The notes under the pieces are model-generated. The model saw nothing but the letters and a program-made list of their open reading frames with translations. It searched no databases and was not told the DNA's origin. This document shows positions 1 to 7,875 of a stretch of DNA of 28,314 bases, piece by piece. Both the position numbers and the translations under genes were made by a program. Each line of letters starts with the position of its first letter. The first letter of the stretch is position 1. This DNA comes from Chloroflexota bacterium (lineage in GTDB: Bacteria; Chloroflexota; Dehalococcoidia; SM23-28-2; HRBIN24): NCBI GenBank assembly GCA_030550295.1, contig JAUQPQ010000007.1:1-28314 (forward strand), written 5' to 3'.

Positions 1-38
1 CTGCGCCCATAGGGGAGCCTGTCATCGTGGTCTGGTAG
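1..38 (+). CDS. 3' end of a second dockerin-protein gene copy (cut by window edge)
   Basis: Reading from base 3, the plus strand encodes APIGEPVIVVW followed by TAG at 36-38. This is exactly the C-terminus of the large minus-strand dockerin protein that ends at 1080. The DNA here is identical to the reverse complement of that gene's end, and the identity continues past the stop (see the inverted repeat). The simplest reading is that a paralogous or duplicated gene enters from the left and converges on the minus-strand gene. Only its last 12 codons are visible, so its full extent and whether it is intact cannot be judged. An assembly artefact at an inverted repeat is the main alternative. Confidence 0.6.
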   Translation, partial: APIGEPVIVVW

Positions 39-115
39 GGGGCTTGGGACCAGGACCTAGCCCTCTAGCCAGGAGCTAGATCTAAACCAGCAAAGCAGCG
101 GCCCCTAGGGGCCAC
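1..115 (+). repeat. Inverted repeat, left arm (at least 115 bp, perfect)
   Basis: Bases 1-115 equal the reverse complement of 1003-1117 without a mismatch, and the arm may extend left of the window. It covers the last codons and stop of a dockerin gene plus about 77 bases of downstream DNA. Identity stops at 115/1003, inside the 3' half of a palindrome present only in this arm. Confidence 0.95.
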
Positions 116-124
116 TGCTTTGCT
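89..124 (+). terminator. 36-base near-perfect palindrome, terminator-like hairpin
   Basis: A 10-base arm (89-98) pairs with 115-124. After one C/A mismatch (99/114), the core GGCCCCTAGGGGCC at 100-113 folds on itself. The hairpin sits 51 bases past the TAG at 38, where a terminator for the plus-strand gene would be. No T-tract follows, so a rho-independent role is uncertain. In the right arm only the 14-base core (1005-1018) remains, because the outer stem lies beyond the repeat boundary. Confidence 0.45.
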
Positions 125-241
125 ACCTGGGCCTGGCGCGGCAACACTAGACCGACTTCTCTCTAGATGGGCGGGAGCGGCGGAACGCCCCCACCAGTCC
201 TGTTGCTAAGGCACAAGCCCTTGCGTAACATCTTTTCCAAC

Positions 242-270
242 TTGTACGCTTCTGCAATCGTGCCTATAAT
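242..270 (+). promoter_or_regulatory. Candidate sigma-70-type promoter of the mrr remnant
   Basis: A perfect TATAAT (265-270) lies 17 bases after a weak TTGTAC (242-247). Transcription would begin near 277, about 80 bases before the mrr start. It suggests the restriction gene once had its own promoter. The -35 element matches the consensus at only three positions. Confidence 0.45.
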
Positions 271-355
271 TATGGCCACATTTGGTAAAAGAGACGTTTG
301 CTGCCGGCGTTGGGACGTGGGCAAGTGACTAAGGGAGCAAGGGAGGGGTAACGAT

Positions 356-972
356 ATGGCCATACCCTCTTTTCAGGACTTAATGCTTCCAATGTTGAAG
401 TTGCTGGCCGATGGCAGGGAGTGGAAGCTGGCCAACGTTATAGAGGCACTGGCCACAGAGTTCAACTTGTCCCCTCAGGAGCGGAGGGAGAAGCTAGAAA
501 GTGGCCCGCCTAAATTTGACAACCGGGTGGCGTGGGCACATACCTATTTGAAGGCAGCAGGGCTGGTAGAGGCGCCGCGCGGGCAAAGGGGCGTGGTGAA
601 GATTACGCAGCACGGGCGTGACGTTCTGGCTGAGAACCCGGAGCGGATTGACATCGGCTAGAGGCCGCGTATCAAGAGCTTAGGAACGCTTTGGCCAGAG
701 AGTTATTCGAGCAGCTGCACTCTATGTCGCCGGCGTCATTTGAGAGGCTAGTGGTGGACCTGCTCCTGAAGATGGGCTAGGGTGGTCCCCATGGCGCCTC
801 TGGCCTGGTAGCAGGCAAACCGGGCGATGAGGGAATAGATGGCATCATCAACGAGGACAAGCTAGGGCTGGGGGGTGATCTACGTCCAGGCGAAGCGCTG
901 GCAAGGCTCAGTTGGTAGCGAGCCGGTTCTAAACTTCGTGGGTGCCCTAACTGCCAAGGGGGTGGAAAAAGT
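356..972 (+). pseudogene. mrr: Broken mrr-type restriction endonuclease (N-terminal domain plus decayed catalytic domain)
   Basis: Mrr enzymes are type IV restriction endonucleases that cut modified DNA. The ribosome site GGGAGGGG (341-348) and ATG at 356 begin an intact Mrr N-terminal winged-helix domain of 101 codons, which stops at 659-661. Homology resumes in another frame at 661 with AAYQELRNALARELFEQL and continues through FERLVVDLLLKMG. There a TAG (778-780) replaces the usual tyrosine of the GYGG motif. It then continues to DEGIDGIINEDKLGLG, which includes a catalytic-domain aspartate. An extra base in a G run near 871-875 shifts the frame to VIYVQAKRW (875-901), the Mrr QxK motif. 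Recognisable sequence ends near 970, before the usual GVFITTS block. The lesions are therefore an internal deletion with frame change, a nonsense codon, a frameshift and a 3' truncation close to the inverted repeat. It is almost certainly not functional as a nuclease. The N-terminal DNA-binding fragment could still be expressed. Confidence 0.88.
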
Positions 973-1002
973 AGGACAAAGATTGGCCCTGGCCCCCTTT
1001 TG

Positions 1003-1117
1003 GTGGCCCCTAGGGGCCGCTGCTTTGCTGGTTTAGATCTAGCTCCTGGCTAGAGGGCTAGGTCCTGGTCCCAAGCCCCCTACCAGACCACGATGACAGG
1101 CTCCCCTATGGGCGCAG
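1003..1117 (-). repeat. Inverted repeat, right arm (perfect match to 1-115)
   Basis: This is the partner of the left arm; base i pairs with base 1118-i. It holds the last 12 codons and stop of the large dockerin gene and its immediate downstream region. The intervening DNA (116-1002) carries only mrr remnants, so the repeat does not bound a transposase gene. Complete identity over coding and non-coding DNA implies recent duplication, gene conversion or an assembly error. Confidence 0.95.
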
Positions 1118-4100
1118 CCACAGGCAGCCCTACCACATGCCGCAGTACAAGGAGGGCATCCACGGCGTCCACCTGACCGTCCCTGTTGATGTCGCCCCAA
1201 ACGACGGGCCGGTCGCCTATGCTTACTACCTGGCCCAAGGCAGGGCAATTAGCCCTGCTAGGCACCTCGCCCCCACGGCCCACTACGTACATGAGGATGA
1301 AAAGGGCATCAACGGCCGTCACCTCCGCATCGCACCCCACATCGCCAAACTCCACAAGGGCCATCCCCTCAGGCACCCGCGGGGCAGGGATGGATGGTGG
1401 CGTAGGCGGAGGAAGTGGAGGTGGCTCGAGCGTAAAGTGGGCTGTGCAGCCTTTGTCCCTGTCCAAAATGACGGTGGTGGTAGTACTGGTGCCTGAGCAG
1501 TCGCCAGACCAGCGGGCGAAGGTCCAGCCAGGGACGGGATTAGCTGTGAGGTGGACTTCCGTTCCAGGGGGGAACTCCGCGGAGCAGTCAAATGCACAAA
1601 CGATTACCCCTGGCTCCATTATCACTGTGCCATTTCCTTCAAGGGATAAGCTGAGACTGAGGTTACTACGAGATCGGTAACTTACGCTCAACTCAAATTC
1701 AGGCCCCTCGTTACCCAAGCGATCCGTCCCCTGGACCAGCACCCTATAGACCCCGGAAGAAGGAAGCCGGAAATAAGCTACCTCCTCATTTGGGGATAGT
1801 TTTTGCACTGCAAGGGGCATCAGCTCACCCTGGCGCCAAAGGGATATCATGATCTCTTGGAGGCCGCTTCCTCCATCGGTGGCGTTCCAGCGGACAGCCA
1901 GCCTACCATCTGACCCCAGATCGGCGGTAGCTCCCACCACCGGCCCTTGGGAGTCCACCCTCCTCGTCTCCGTATTGGTGCGTACAGGCGAATTCAGATC
2001 GAAGTAAATGTCAGCGAAGAGGCTGACCTCATCGCCGTGGGAGAAGGGAGCCCGAGGCGCGATGGAGAAGATGACGAAGCCGTCGTTGCAGTCGGGGCTG
2101 CCGCCGTCCTCGCAGCTGGCAGGCGGCAAGAAGATGTTAGGGAAGTAGAAAGTGAGGACCCGCCGTTCAGGGTCGAAAGATACCTTCATGGTCTCCTGGA
2201 ACTCATTGCCATGACGGTGGAGTTCTGGAGGCAGGAAGTCCACCAAATCAGGGTCTACCGTATAAGTCAGGTGACTGCCCCCTACCAGCTGCAGGGTCCC
2301 CTCGTCTAACTGCCTGGGCAATGGGATCTCTACTCGGATATCGAAGGCTGGGCCCGTCCCCTCGTTCTCAAAGCGGACAACAGCTTGTAGTCTGTCAAAG
2401 GGCCGTATCCAGCCGTCAGGCCCGCTGGGCGCCACCAGTATCTCGTTGGGGTCATAGCTTGCAACGGCAGGCACGCTCATCTTAGACGTCTCACGGGCAA
2501 AGGACTCCTTCTGCGCAGAAGTCGCCTCTTCCAGCTTATTCTGGGCGTCCTCTAGCATTTGGAGCCAATTCGCCAGAGACTGGGTGTCGGTCACCCCAGC
2601 CCTCTGAAGCTGCCACTTGAGGGCAGCCAGCTCCTCATCAGTCAGGCGAGGCGCGATCTGGGTGCGCAGGCAGTCATTAAGGAGTATCCTCTGCATGATA
2701 CACGTCCGGACGATAGCCAGTAGCGCCCCTTTGGGAGTCCTAGCGGAAAGGTCTAAACGAATATGCACGAGTTTACTCCACTGAGCATTCAGAGTAGGGG
2801 CTTTATTTACGGCGCCCAGGAAAAGGCGTGCTTCACCAATAGAGGCGCGGAGGTACATGCCCCGCTCGCTGGAATAGCCAAGGAGCATCCGCATGTCACC
2901 TATTCTGAGGGGCAACGCCGGTTGCCCGACGACTTTAGTAAAGAACAGCTTGCCTGCGCCATTTAAGACGGTGCCGGCGCCTTTTATGACGGACCCACTA
3001 AGGTAGTAGCTGTAGGCTACTCCTGTCGCTGTACCTACGCCGCGGGCATACTCCATATAGGGTGCATCGGCATATACTGGCTCCCAGTTGGGGTTCACCA
3101 GCCCAAAGCTGAACTGGGTCACGGTCGCGTCGGCAAGCGCCGTAAGATACTTAGCGTTAGTTCCGTCGGTGAAGCCCTGGATGGTGAACTTTAAGGTGTC
3201 CAAGTACACCTGGGGGTTAAAGACGTCGGCGTTGTCCCGCAGGAAGTTGGTGATTCCCTGGACCACGTTTGGGGCTACCGAGTTGATGATAGTGGGCCCC
3301 TCGCCATACACCTGCACCTCTCTGCCCAGGGCCTCGCTGGCGGTCTTATCCATCTCATCCCCTACTTGGCCCAAGTGACCTAATATAAGGGCCTCGGCCA
3401 TCTCGGGGAACTGTTGGCCCAAAAGATCCAAATAAGCTTGGCCCCTCTCCCGGCCCATAGCGTTCAGATAACCAGTTGCCTCGACGTAGCGCAGCCAACC
3501 TTCCTTGAGAAGCTGCAAGAGCATGGGACAATCGTTAGCAGTGCAGGGCATCCCCGCCCCAGCTCCCATGGGGGCATAGCCTATGACCCTGACGTTGATA
3601 GGCACCACACGGGTGCCCAAGGTTACGTGGCCCTCGTTCACCGCTTGCTGCGAAAGGGTGCGCCAAACCCAGAATTCCCTGGCCTGCCCAGCGGGGACAT
3701 CGAGGCGCACTAGAAAACCTCTTTCCTCCTTGGGGCCTGGTCGTAGATCATTAGGCCACAGCACCACTTCAGGCATGGCTGGACTGGCAGATGGGTTGCA
3801 GGTGTACATTGGTGGCATGAGCTGAGGGTTCTGAACCCAGGGCTCCACCACCACCAGCATCAGTACGGTAGCATCACTCAAACCGCGGTTGCGCACCACG
3901 ATGTCGGAGAAAGTAGGACGAGCTGGAACAATTGTCAGGGCGCACCGCCCTACCTCCACCTGGACGTATGCCAAATTGGGCGGCACCGCTACTTGCCCCT
4001 GCCCCCTTACTTCTAGAGGGCCCGCGCTCCCAGAAAGCCGAAGTTGATAGATGCCGATGGGAGGCGGGTTATTGAACCGGGCCACAAGGGAGCCTGGCCG

Positions 4101-7100
4101 TTCTACTAGCACGTCGGCAACGGCTGTCGTCTCCGACCCTACCAGAGACAAGCTACCAATCGAGACCAGGCCCCAGCCACGCAGAATTAGGTCCAGACGC
4201 GACGAGGCGCCATAGCGAGCATCTACCGATTCCACAAAGACTTCAGAGCTTGGCCCTGCCACCAACCTGAGCGAGGTGGAGAGGCCTCGCAGTTCGTGGA
4301 GCCCAGTTGTAGCAGATAAAACAGTGGCCTCTATTGTTAGCGATCCGCCAACGGGCCTCAGGCGCAACCTCATTAGAGGCGCCCCGTCCTCGATCCTTCT
4401 CCCATAGGCGTGTAAGTAGTACGCCTTTTTCTGGCCGTGAGGGGATAAAGAAGAAGCAAAGAGCTGCGACATTTCCAAACCCGCCTCACCCTCCACCGTC
4501 ACGTCGCCGATAACACCGTACACCACCAGCTCCAAGGACAGGGATGTCACATCCATCAAAGTATCCAGGCTGACCGCCACCTCAAAAGGCCGGCCCGCTA
4601 CAGGACTTCCCCCAAGCGGCTCAAGGGCAACCCTCACACCGGGCAGTGCATTCCGATCGTAGACGACATGCCCACGGACTTCCGCCCGGCAGTTGGGGGC
4701 GGCAGTGAGGTAGGTCTCCCGAGCGCCGTATGTGTTCCCCTCAAGGCTCAAGAGCAGTACGTCAGCCCAAGGGTGCTCAGCTGACAACAATGGCACTGGC
4801 CCGCCGGGAGGAGTGAACTGCCGACTTTGGCCCCCAGGCAAAGAGACGACATAGACGGTGTCGTCTACTTCAGGGACGCCGCTGCCATCGGGCGAGCCCG
4901 TTAGGAGGACATTGCAGCCCCCAGGTAAATTGATTGCCTGTATACGGACCCGCAGAAAGCGATGCTCCTCTGTATCTGCTCTGCCCGCTCCCGGCGCGGG
5001 CACCCGGTAGGGCCATAGGGAAGCTGGTAGACGGACTTCATCATTAGTGGCTAGGATTCGGGAAATAACGATTTCCCTCGTCAGCCCAGCCACCTGGTCT
5101 CCCTCCACTGTTATGGCCATCGAGACATTCCCCAGAGGTGCATCCTGTATCAGGACAGGAATGGAAGCCACTCCATCCCTAATCTGGAAGGGGAGTGCGC
5201 CTGTAGTAGGCTCGGCGTCCCTTAAGCGCGCCCCCATGATGCGGAGCCGCCCTTCCCCCTGGAAGGTCGGCACCGGAGAGCCATCCTGCCCCACCACTTG
5301 CAAAGACAGCCCAAAGGGGATGCCAATGATCGCCGCGCCCGGTGGATTTACCAGGCGTAAGGAGAGGGTCCCCCCTTGAGGTGTAGCCGAGACCTCTTCC
5401 GATTCGGGAGACTCTCCTGTCTCGTTAACGGCTGTAACCACGAAATAATAGGTTACGCCATTCTGCAGACCAGAGACCTGATAGAGAGGGTTCAAGATCC
5501 CAGTAATGCGGGCACCTCCGGGCTTGCTCTGGTAGTTTTCCTTTGTGACCCCTGCCTCCTGTGCTAAATAGACGTTGTAAGACGAGGCTCCCTCCACTGG
5601 ATCCCAAGTTAGAGAGATTGCCCCATCGCCTGGGACGGCCCGGAGGTTGGTAGGTGCTGCCGGCGTTTCGGTTGCCCTTCGCTCCACAGCCCCAGCGTCG
5701 CAGGCGTCACCCTGGGGCCTCGGCACCCCACGCTGATCTTCCTGGGCGCAGGCGTTAGTAGGCACGAAATCTAAAACGGGGCTATCTGCGAGGGGTAGCA
5801 TAGTCAGGGTGGGGCCACCGTAGTCCCCCAACGGCGCGAGGCGAGCATCGGTAACTCCCAGCTGGTCGTCAGGTGAGTGGGGGCAATCACCCCAAATGCC
5901 CAAAATGTTGAATTGGGTGGTGATAGTCTCTGGTTCGCCTTGGAAGACGCAGTCGCTCGGCCCTCCTTCATTTATATTGCCAGTTACCACAGAGGCGATA
6001 AGCGATGAGAAATTGCCTAGATAAACGCCACCACTGCCCGAATCATCCTGAGCTGAGTTGCCCACAACGGTGATGTGACGCGCACGGGCTGCGTAAATAT
6101 CAACGCCCCCTGGGCCGCGCCCGTTGCTCGAGTTGCCGAAGACGGTAACGTTCTCCAGGTCACCTGAACCGAATGACAAGCCCCCAGTTAGGGCAGGAAG
6201 GTCACAGGTGTCGCCGCCAATGGTGGTCGCCTTATTGTAAGCGATGAGCACCCTCTTGAGCTTAGGCTGGCCGCCTGCCCAGCCCGAGCTTGCATCAATC
6301 CCTCCTGCGCGGGGGGGCCCGAGGTTGTGACAACTCACCCCGCTCCCCTCTGGGATGGCTGCGGAGGTGGCCTCATTGTCCCGTATAACGGTGTCCTCGA
6401 TCTCTGTATCGCCAACGGTATAGATGCCCCCGCCGACGAGGGCCTTGTTGTTTCTCACCACCACCCCGCGAATAACCGTCTTACCTCCAGACTCGCGGTG
6501 AACCCTGATGCCGCCCCCGGGCCTGGAGGAAATCGGTGGCGTCACCTGGACCGAGGCGAAGCCTTCGGCCACAGTCAGGTTAAGGATTTCAACCCTGAAC
6601 CATCCCTCCGATTGAGCGTAAGCTCGCGAGCTACCATCTACAGCTCCAGCGAACCTGTCTATAAAGCTTGGCCCACCTCCTGAGAAGGTGGGGCTGAACC
6701 CAGCAGAACCAACCATTGGGGCGTTTTCGACGTTTATTACCCGGTCACCCGTGCCCCGAATTATGGTTCCTGCACCTTCTCCCCGCAGACGAAATACCCC
6801 GGACCGGTTGGGAGTGTAGATGTCGAGATCACCGGTGGCCTGGTCTTCGCTTGGGTCGAGAACGTCCGATGGTGCACCTTCAATGGTAAGGGTGTACGTC
6901 CCCTGGGGCACTACGATCTCCACCTCGTTTACAGTACTCGCTGCAGCCCCAATGAGGGCGTTAGCCTCCATCACTGCCGCCCGCAGGGAGCAAGCGCCGG
7001 AGCTATCGGCGCATTGCCCATCGCCTGGGTTGGCGTCGACCGTGTCATTAACGGTGTTTACGGTGAAGGTGATAGACGAATCGCCTTGGCTGCGGGCCAT

Positions 7101-7196
7101 CTCCCGCCAGGGCATGAGTGTGAACAGATAAGCAACGACTATGAGGACCACCAGTGTAAGGAGCTTGCGACGGGCACACACATTTAATATCCCCAT
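1080..7196 (-). CDS. Giant secreted multidomain protein: CSLREA, beta-helix, FN3, DPNE module, InlB-like repeat, dockerin
   Basis: This 2038-residue protein has a basic N-terminus and one hydrophobic segment (about 11-28), a signal peptide or anchor. A CSLREA-type domain follows at about 43-83 (CSLRAAVMEANAL). A parallel beta-helix-like stretch spans about 200-450 and ends in a choice-of-anchor-Q-type motif (DQRGVPRPQGDACDAGAVE, about 487-505). A fibronectin type III domain covers 511-607. Beta-rich regions without a name follow to about 1210, then an alpha-helical, glycine-rich segment (about 1215-1560) resembling pre-toxin regions. A SYDPNE module starts near 1583, a divergent InlB-type repeat lies at about 1847-1924, and a proline linker follows. 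The C-terminal dockerin (about 1950-2027) has two calcium loops; the second, DINRDGQVDAVD, is canonical, and the first, DVGCDAEVTAVD, is diverged. It probably acts at the cell surface and docks to a cohesin encoded elsewhere. AGGGGG precedes the ATG. It faces an identical C-terminus across the inverted repeat. Confidence 0.85.
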   Translation of the reverse strand: MGILNVCARRKLLTLVVLIVVAYLFTLMPWREMARSQGDSSITFTVNTVNDTVDANPGDGQCADSSGACSLRAAVMEANALIGAAASTVNEVEIVVPQGTYTLTIEGAPSDVLDPSEDQATGDLDIYTPNRSGVFRLRGEGAGTIIRGTGDRVINVENAPMVGSAGFSPTFSGGGPSFIDRFAGAVDGSSRAYAQSEGWFRVEILNLTVAEGFASVQVTPPISSRPGGGIRVHRESGGKTVIRGVVVRNNKALVGGGIYTVGDTEIEDTVIRDNEATSAAIPEGSGVSCHNLGPPRAGGIDASSGWAGGQPKLKRVLIAYNKATTIGGDTCDLPALTGGLSFGSGDLENVTVFGNSSNGRGPGGVDIYAARARHITVVGNSAQDDSGSGGVYLGNFSSLIASVVTGNINEGGPSDCVFQGEPETITTQFNILGIWGDCPHSPDDQLGVTDARLAPLGDYGGPTLTMLPLADSPVLDFVPTNACAQEDQRGVPRPQGDACDAGAVERRATETPAAPTNLRAVPGDGAISLTWDPVEGASSYNVYLAQEAGVTKENYQSKPGGARITGILNPLYQVSGLQNGVTYYFVVTAVNETGESPESEEVSATPQGGTLSLRLVNPPGAAIIGIPFGLSLQVVGQDGSPVPTFQGEGRLRIMGARLRDAEPTTGALPFQIRDGVASIPVLIQDAPLGNVSMAITVEGDQVAGLTREIVISRILATNDEVRLPASLWPYRVPAPGAGRADTEEHRFLRVRIQAINLPGGCNVLLTGSPDGSGVPEVDDTVYVVSLPGGQSRQFTPPGGPVPLLSAEHPWADVLLLSLEGNTYGARETYLTAAPNCRAEVRGHVVYDRNALPGVRVALEPLGGSPVAGRPFEVAVSLDTLMDVTSLSLELVVYGVIGDVTVEGEAGLEMSQLFASSLSPHGQKKAYYLHAYGRRIEDGAPLMRLRLRPVGGSLTIEATVLSATTGLHELRGLSTSLRLVAGPSSEVFVESVDARYGASSRLDLILRGWGLVSIGSLSLVGSETTAVADVLVERPGSLVARFNNPPPIGIYQLRLSGSAGPLEVRGQGQVAVPPNLAYVQVEVGRCALTIVPARPTFSDIVVRNRGLSDATVLMLVVVEPWVQNPQLMPPMYTCNPSASPAMPEVVLWPNDLRPGPKEERGFLVRLDVPAGQAREFWVWRTLSQQAVNEGHVTLGTRVVPINVRVIGYAPMGAGAGMPCTANDCPMLLQLLKEGWLRYVEATGYLNAMGRERGQAYLDLLGQQFPEMAEALILGHLGQVGDEMDKTASEALGREVQVYGEGPTIINSVAPNVVQGITNFLRDNADVFNPQVYLDTLKFTIQGFTDGTNAKYLTALADATVTQFSFGLVNPNWEPVYADAPYMEYARGVGTATGVAYSYYLSGSVIKGAGTVLNGAGKLFFTKVVGQPALPLRIGDMRMLLGYSSERGMYLRASIGEARLFLGAVNKAPTLNAQWSKLVHIRLDLSARTPKGALLAIVRTCIMQRILLNDCLRTQIAPRLTDEELAALKWQLQRAGVTDTQSLANWLQMLEDAQNKLEEATSAQKESFARETSKMSVPAVASYDPNEILVAPSGPDGWIRPFDRLQAVVRFENEGTGPAFDIRVEIPLPRQLDEGTLQLVGGSHLTYTVDPDLVDFLPPELHRHGNEFQETMKVSFDPERRVLTFYFPNIFLPPASCEDGGSPDCNDGFVIFSIAPRAPFSHGDEVSLFADIYFDLNSPVRTNTETRRVDSQGPVVGATADLGSDGRLAVRWNATDGGSGLQEIMISLWRQGELMPLAVQKLSPNEEVAYFRLPSSGVYRVLVQGTDRLGNEGPEFELSVSYRSRSNLSLSLSLEGNGTVIMEPGVIVCAFDCSAEFPPGTEVHLTANPVPGWTFARWSGDCSGTSTTTTVILDRDKGCTAHFTLEPPPLPPPTPPSIPAPRVPEGMALVEFGDVGCDAEVTAVDALFILMYVVGRGGEVPSRANCPALGQVVSIGDRPVVWGDINRDGQVDAVDALLVLRHVVGLPVAAPIGEPVIVVW

Positions 7197-7673
7197 AGTA
7201 GCCCCCTATTGGTGTCTATGACTACCCCTTATCGCTTAGGTAGGGTAATACTAGGGCGAACTTTTTACCAAGACCATCCTTGTACGCAGAATGACGTAAT
7301 TATTGGGTTTGGGTTGTACGCAATGTTGCGTATATGTTTTCCTCTTCTAGTGCAGGTGTCTACCACCCACTTTTCAAGACAAACCCCGGTACACCCGCTA
7401 CAACAACGCCAATGGCAGGTGGGCGCGAACTCTCGCCCCTTTTCTGCCAGCCATACTGCTGCGAGAGGCCCGTTACCTTGGCCCACCGTCTGTACGTAGT
7501 GGCGCCCCCACTGCGGGCGTTGCATCATGCCTTGCCCAGCGGCATTTCCTGGACGGCCCCACCACCGCCAGTCTGGGAATCTTCGTGACATCAGCGCCTT
7601 AGCATCCTATTCCGGACTACCCACTAATGTAGGGCCTTTGGCACTTTCTCCTTTTCTGCCCTAAAAGGCCTCG
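7197..7673. other. Intergenic region without a recognisable gene
   Basis: This is about 480 bases between the start of the giant surface-protein gene and the tRNA promoter. Open frames on both strands are short, cysteine- or tryptophan-rich and resemble no family I know, and none has a convincing ribosome site. The part near 7240-7340 is more AT-rich than its surroundings, holds a 9-base direct repeat, and is the likely control region of the minus-strand gene. Confidence 0.5.
7280..7322 (-). promoter_or_regulatory. Direct repeat TTGTACGCA, possible operator of the surface-protein gene
   Basis: TTGTACGCA occurs at 7280-7288 and again at 7314-7322, a 34-base period, or about three helical turns. 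It lies 84-126 bases upstream of the large minus-strand gene. No convincing -35/-10 pair could be placed beside it. The first eight bases also occur at 242-249, at the mrr promoter. A regulator-binding role is inference from position and spacing only. Confidence 0.3.
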
Positions 7674-7703
7674 TTGACAGGCTCTAGGGATGCCCCCTAA
7701 AAT
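7674..7703 (+). promoter_or_regulatory. Near-consensus promoter of tRNA-Gly
   Basis: A perfect TTGACA (7674-7679) and TAAAAT (7698-7703, five of six consensus bases) are separated by 18 bases. Transcription would start near 7710, leaving about 30 bases of 5' leader before the mature tRNA at 7740. The position fits a single-gene tRNA unit. Confidence 0.7.
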
Positions 7704-7739
7704 GATGCACAGCGGGGATAGTTCCCGACCTGTTGGGGA

Positions 7740-7814
7740 GCGGGCGTAGCTCAGTGGCAGAGCATCTGCTTCCCAAGCAGAGGGCCGCGGGTTCGACTCC
7801 CGTCGCCCGCTCCA
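7740..7814 (+). tRNA. tRNA-Gly (anticodon CCC)
   Basis: A complete cloverleaf can be folded. The acceptor stem GCGGGCG (7740-7746) pairs with CGCCCGC (7804-7810), and the D stem is GCTC/GAGC. The anticodon stem TCTGC/GCAGA encloses the loop TTCCCAA, giving anticodon CCC, which reads GGG. The variable loop has five bases, and the T arm is GCGGG-TTCGACT-CCCGT with one G-T pair. The discriminator is T and CCA is encoded (7812-7814). It is transcribed from the promoter just upstream and faces the minus-strand esterase gene, whose stop is at 7876. Confidence 0.96.
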
Positions 7815-7875
7815 AAGCTCCGTTGTTGTCCTCGCAAGGCTCGCCTTCTTGAGTTCGCTCTCTGCGCCGGCCCCT

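Noticed and set aside
163..363. Minus-strand open frame of about 66 codons upstream of mrr
   Set aside because: No family resemblance and no ribosome site, and it overlaps the mrr promoter and leader.
1..1117. The inverted repeat as terminal repeats of an insertion sequence or MITE
   Set aside because: The arms contain the coding end of the dockerin gene, and the interior holds a restriction pseudogene. No transposase or target-site duplication is seen.
1137..2309. Several plus-strand open frames inside the giant minus-strand gene
   Set aside because: They are antisense shadows in GC-rich DNA. The minus-strand frame is continuous and carries recognisable domains.
7265..7591. Minus-strand cysteine- and tryptophan-rich open frame of 108 codons in the intergenic region
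   Set aside because: No recognisable family and no convincing ribosome site, and the composition looks like non-coding DNA.
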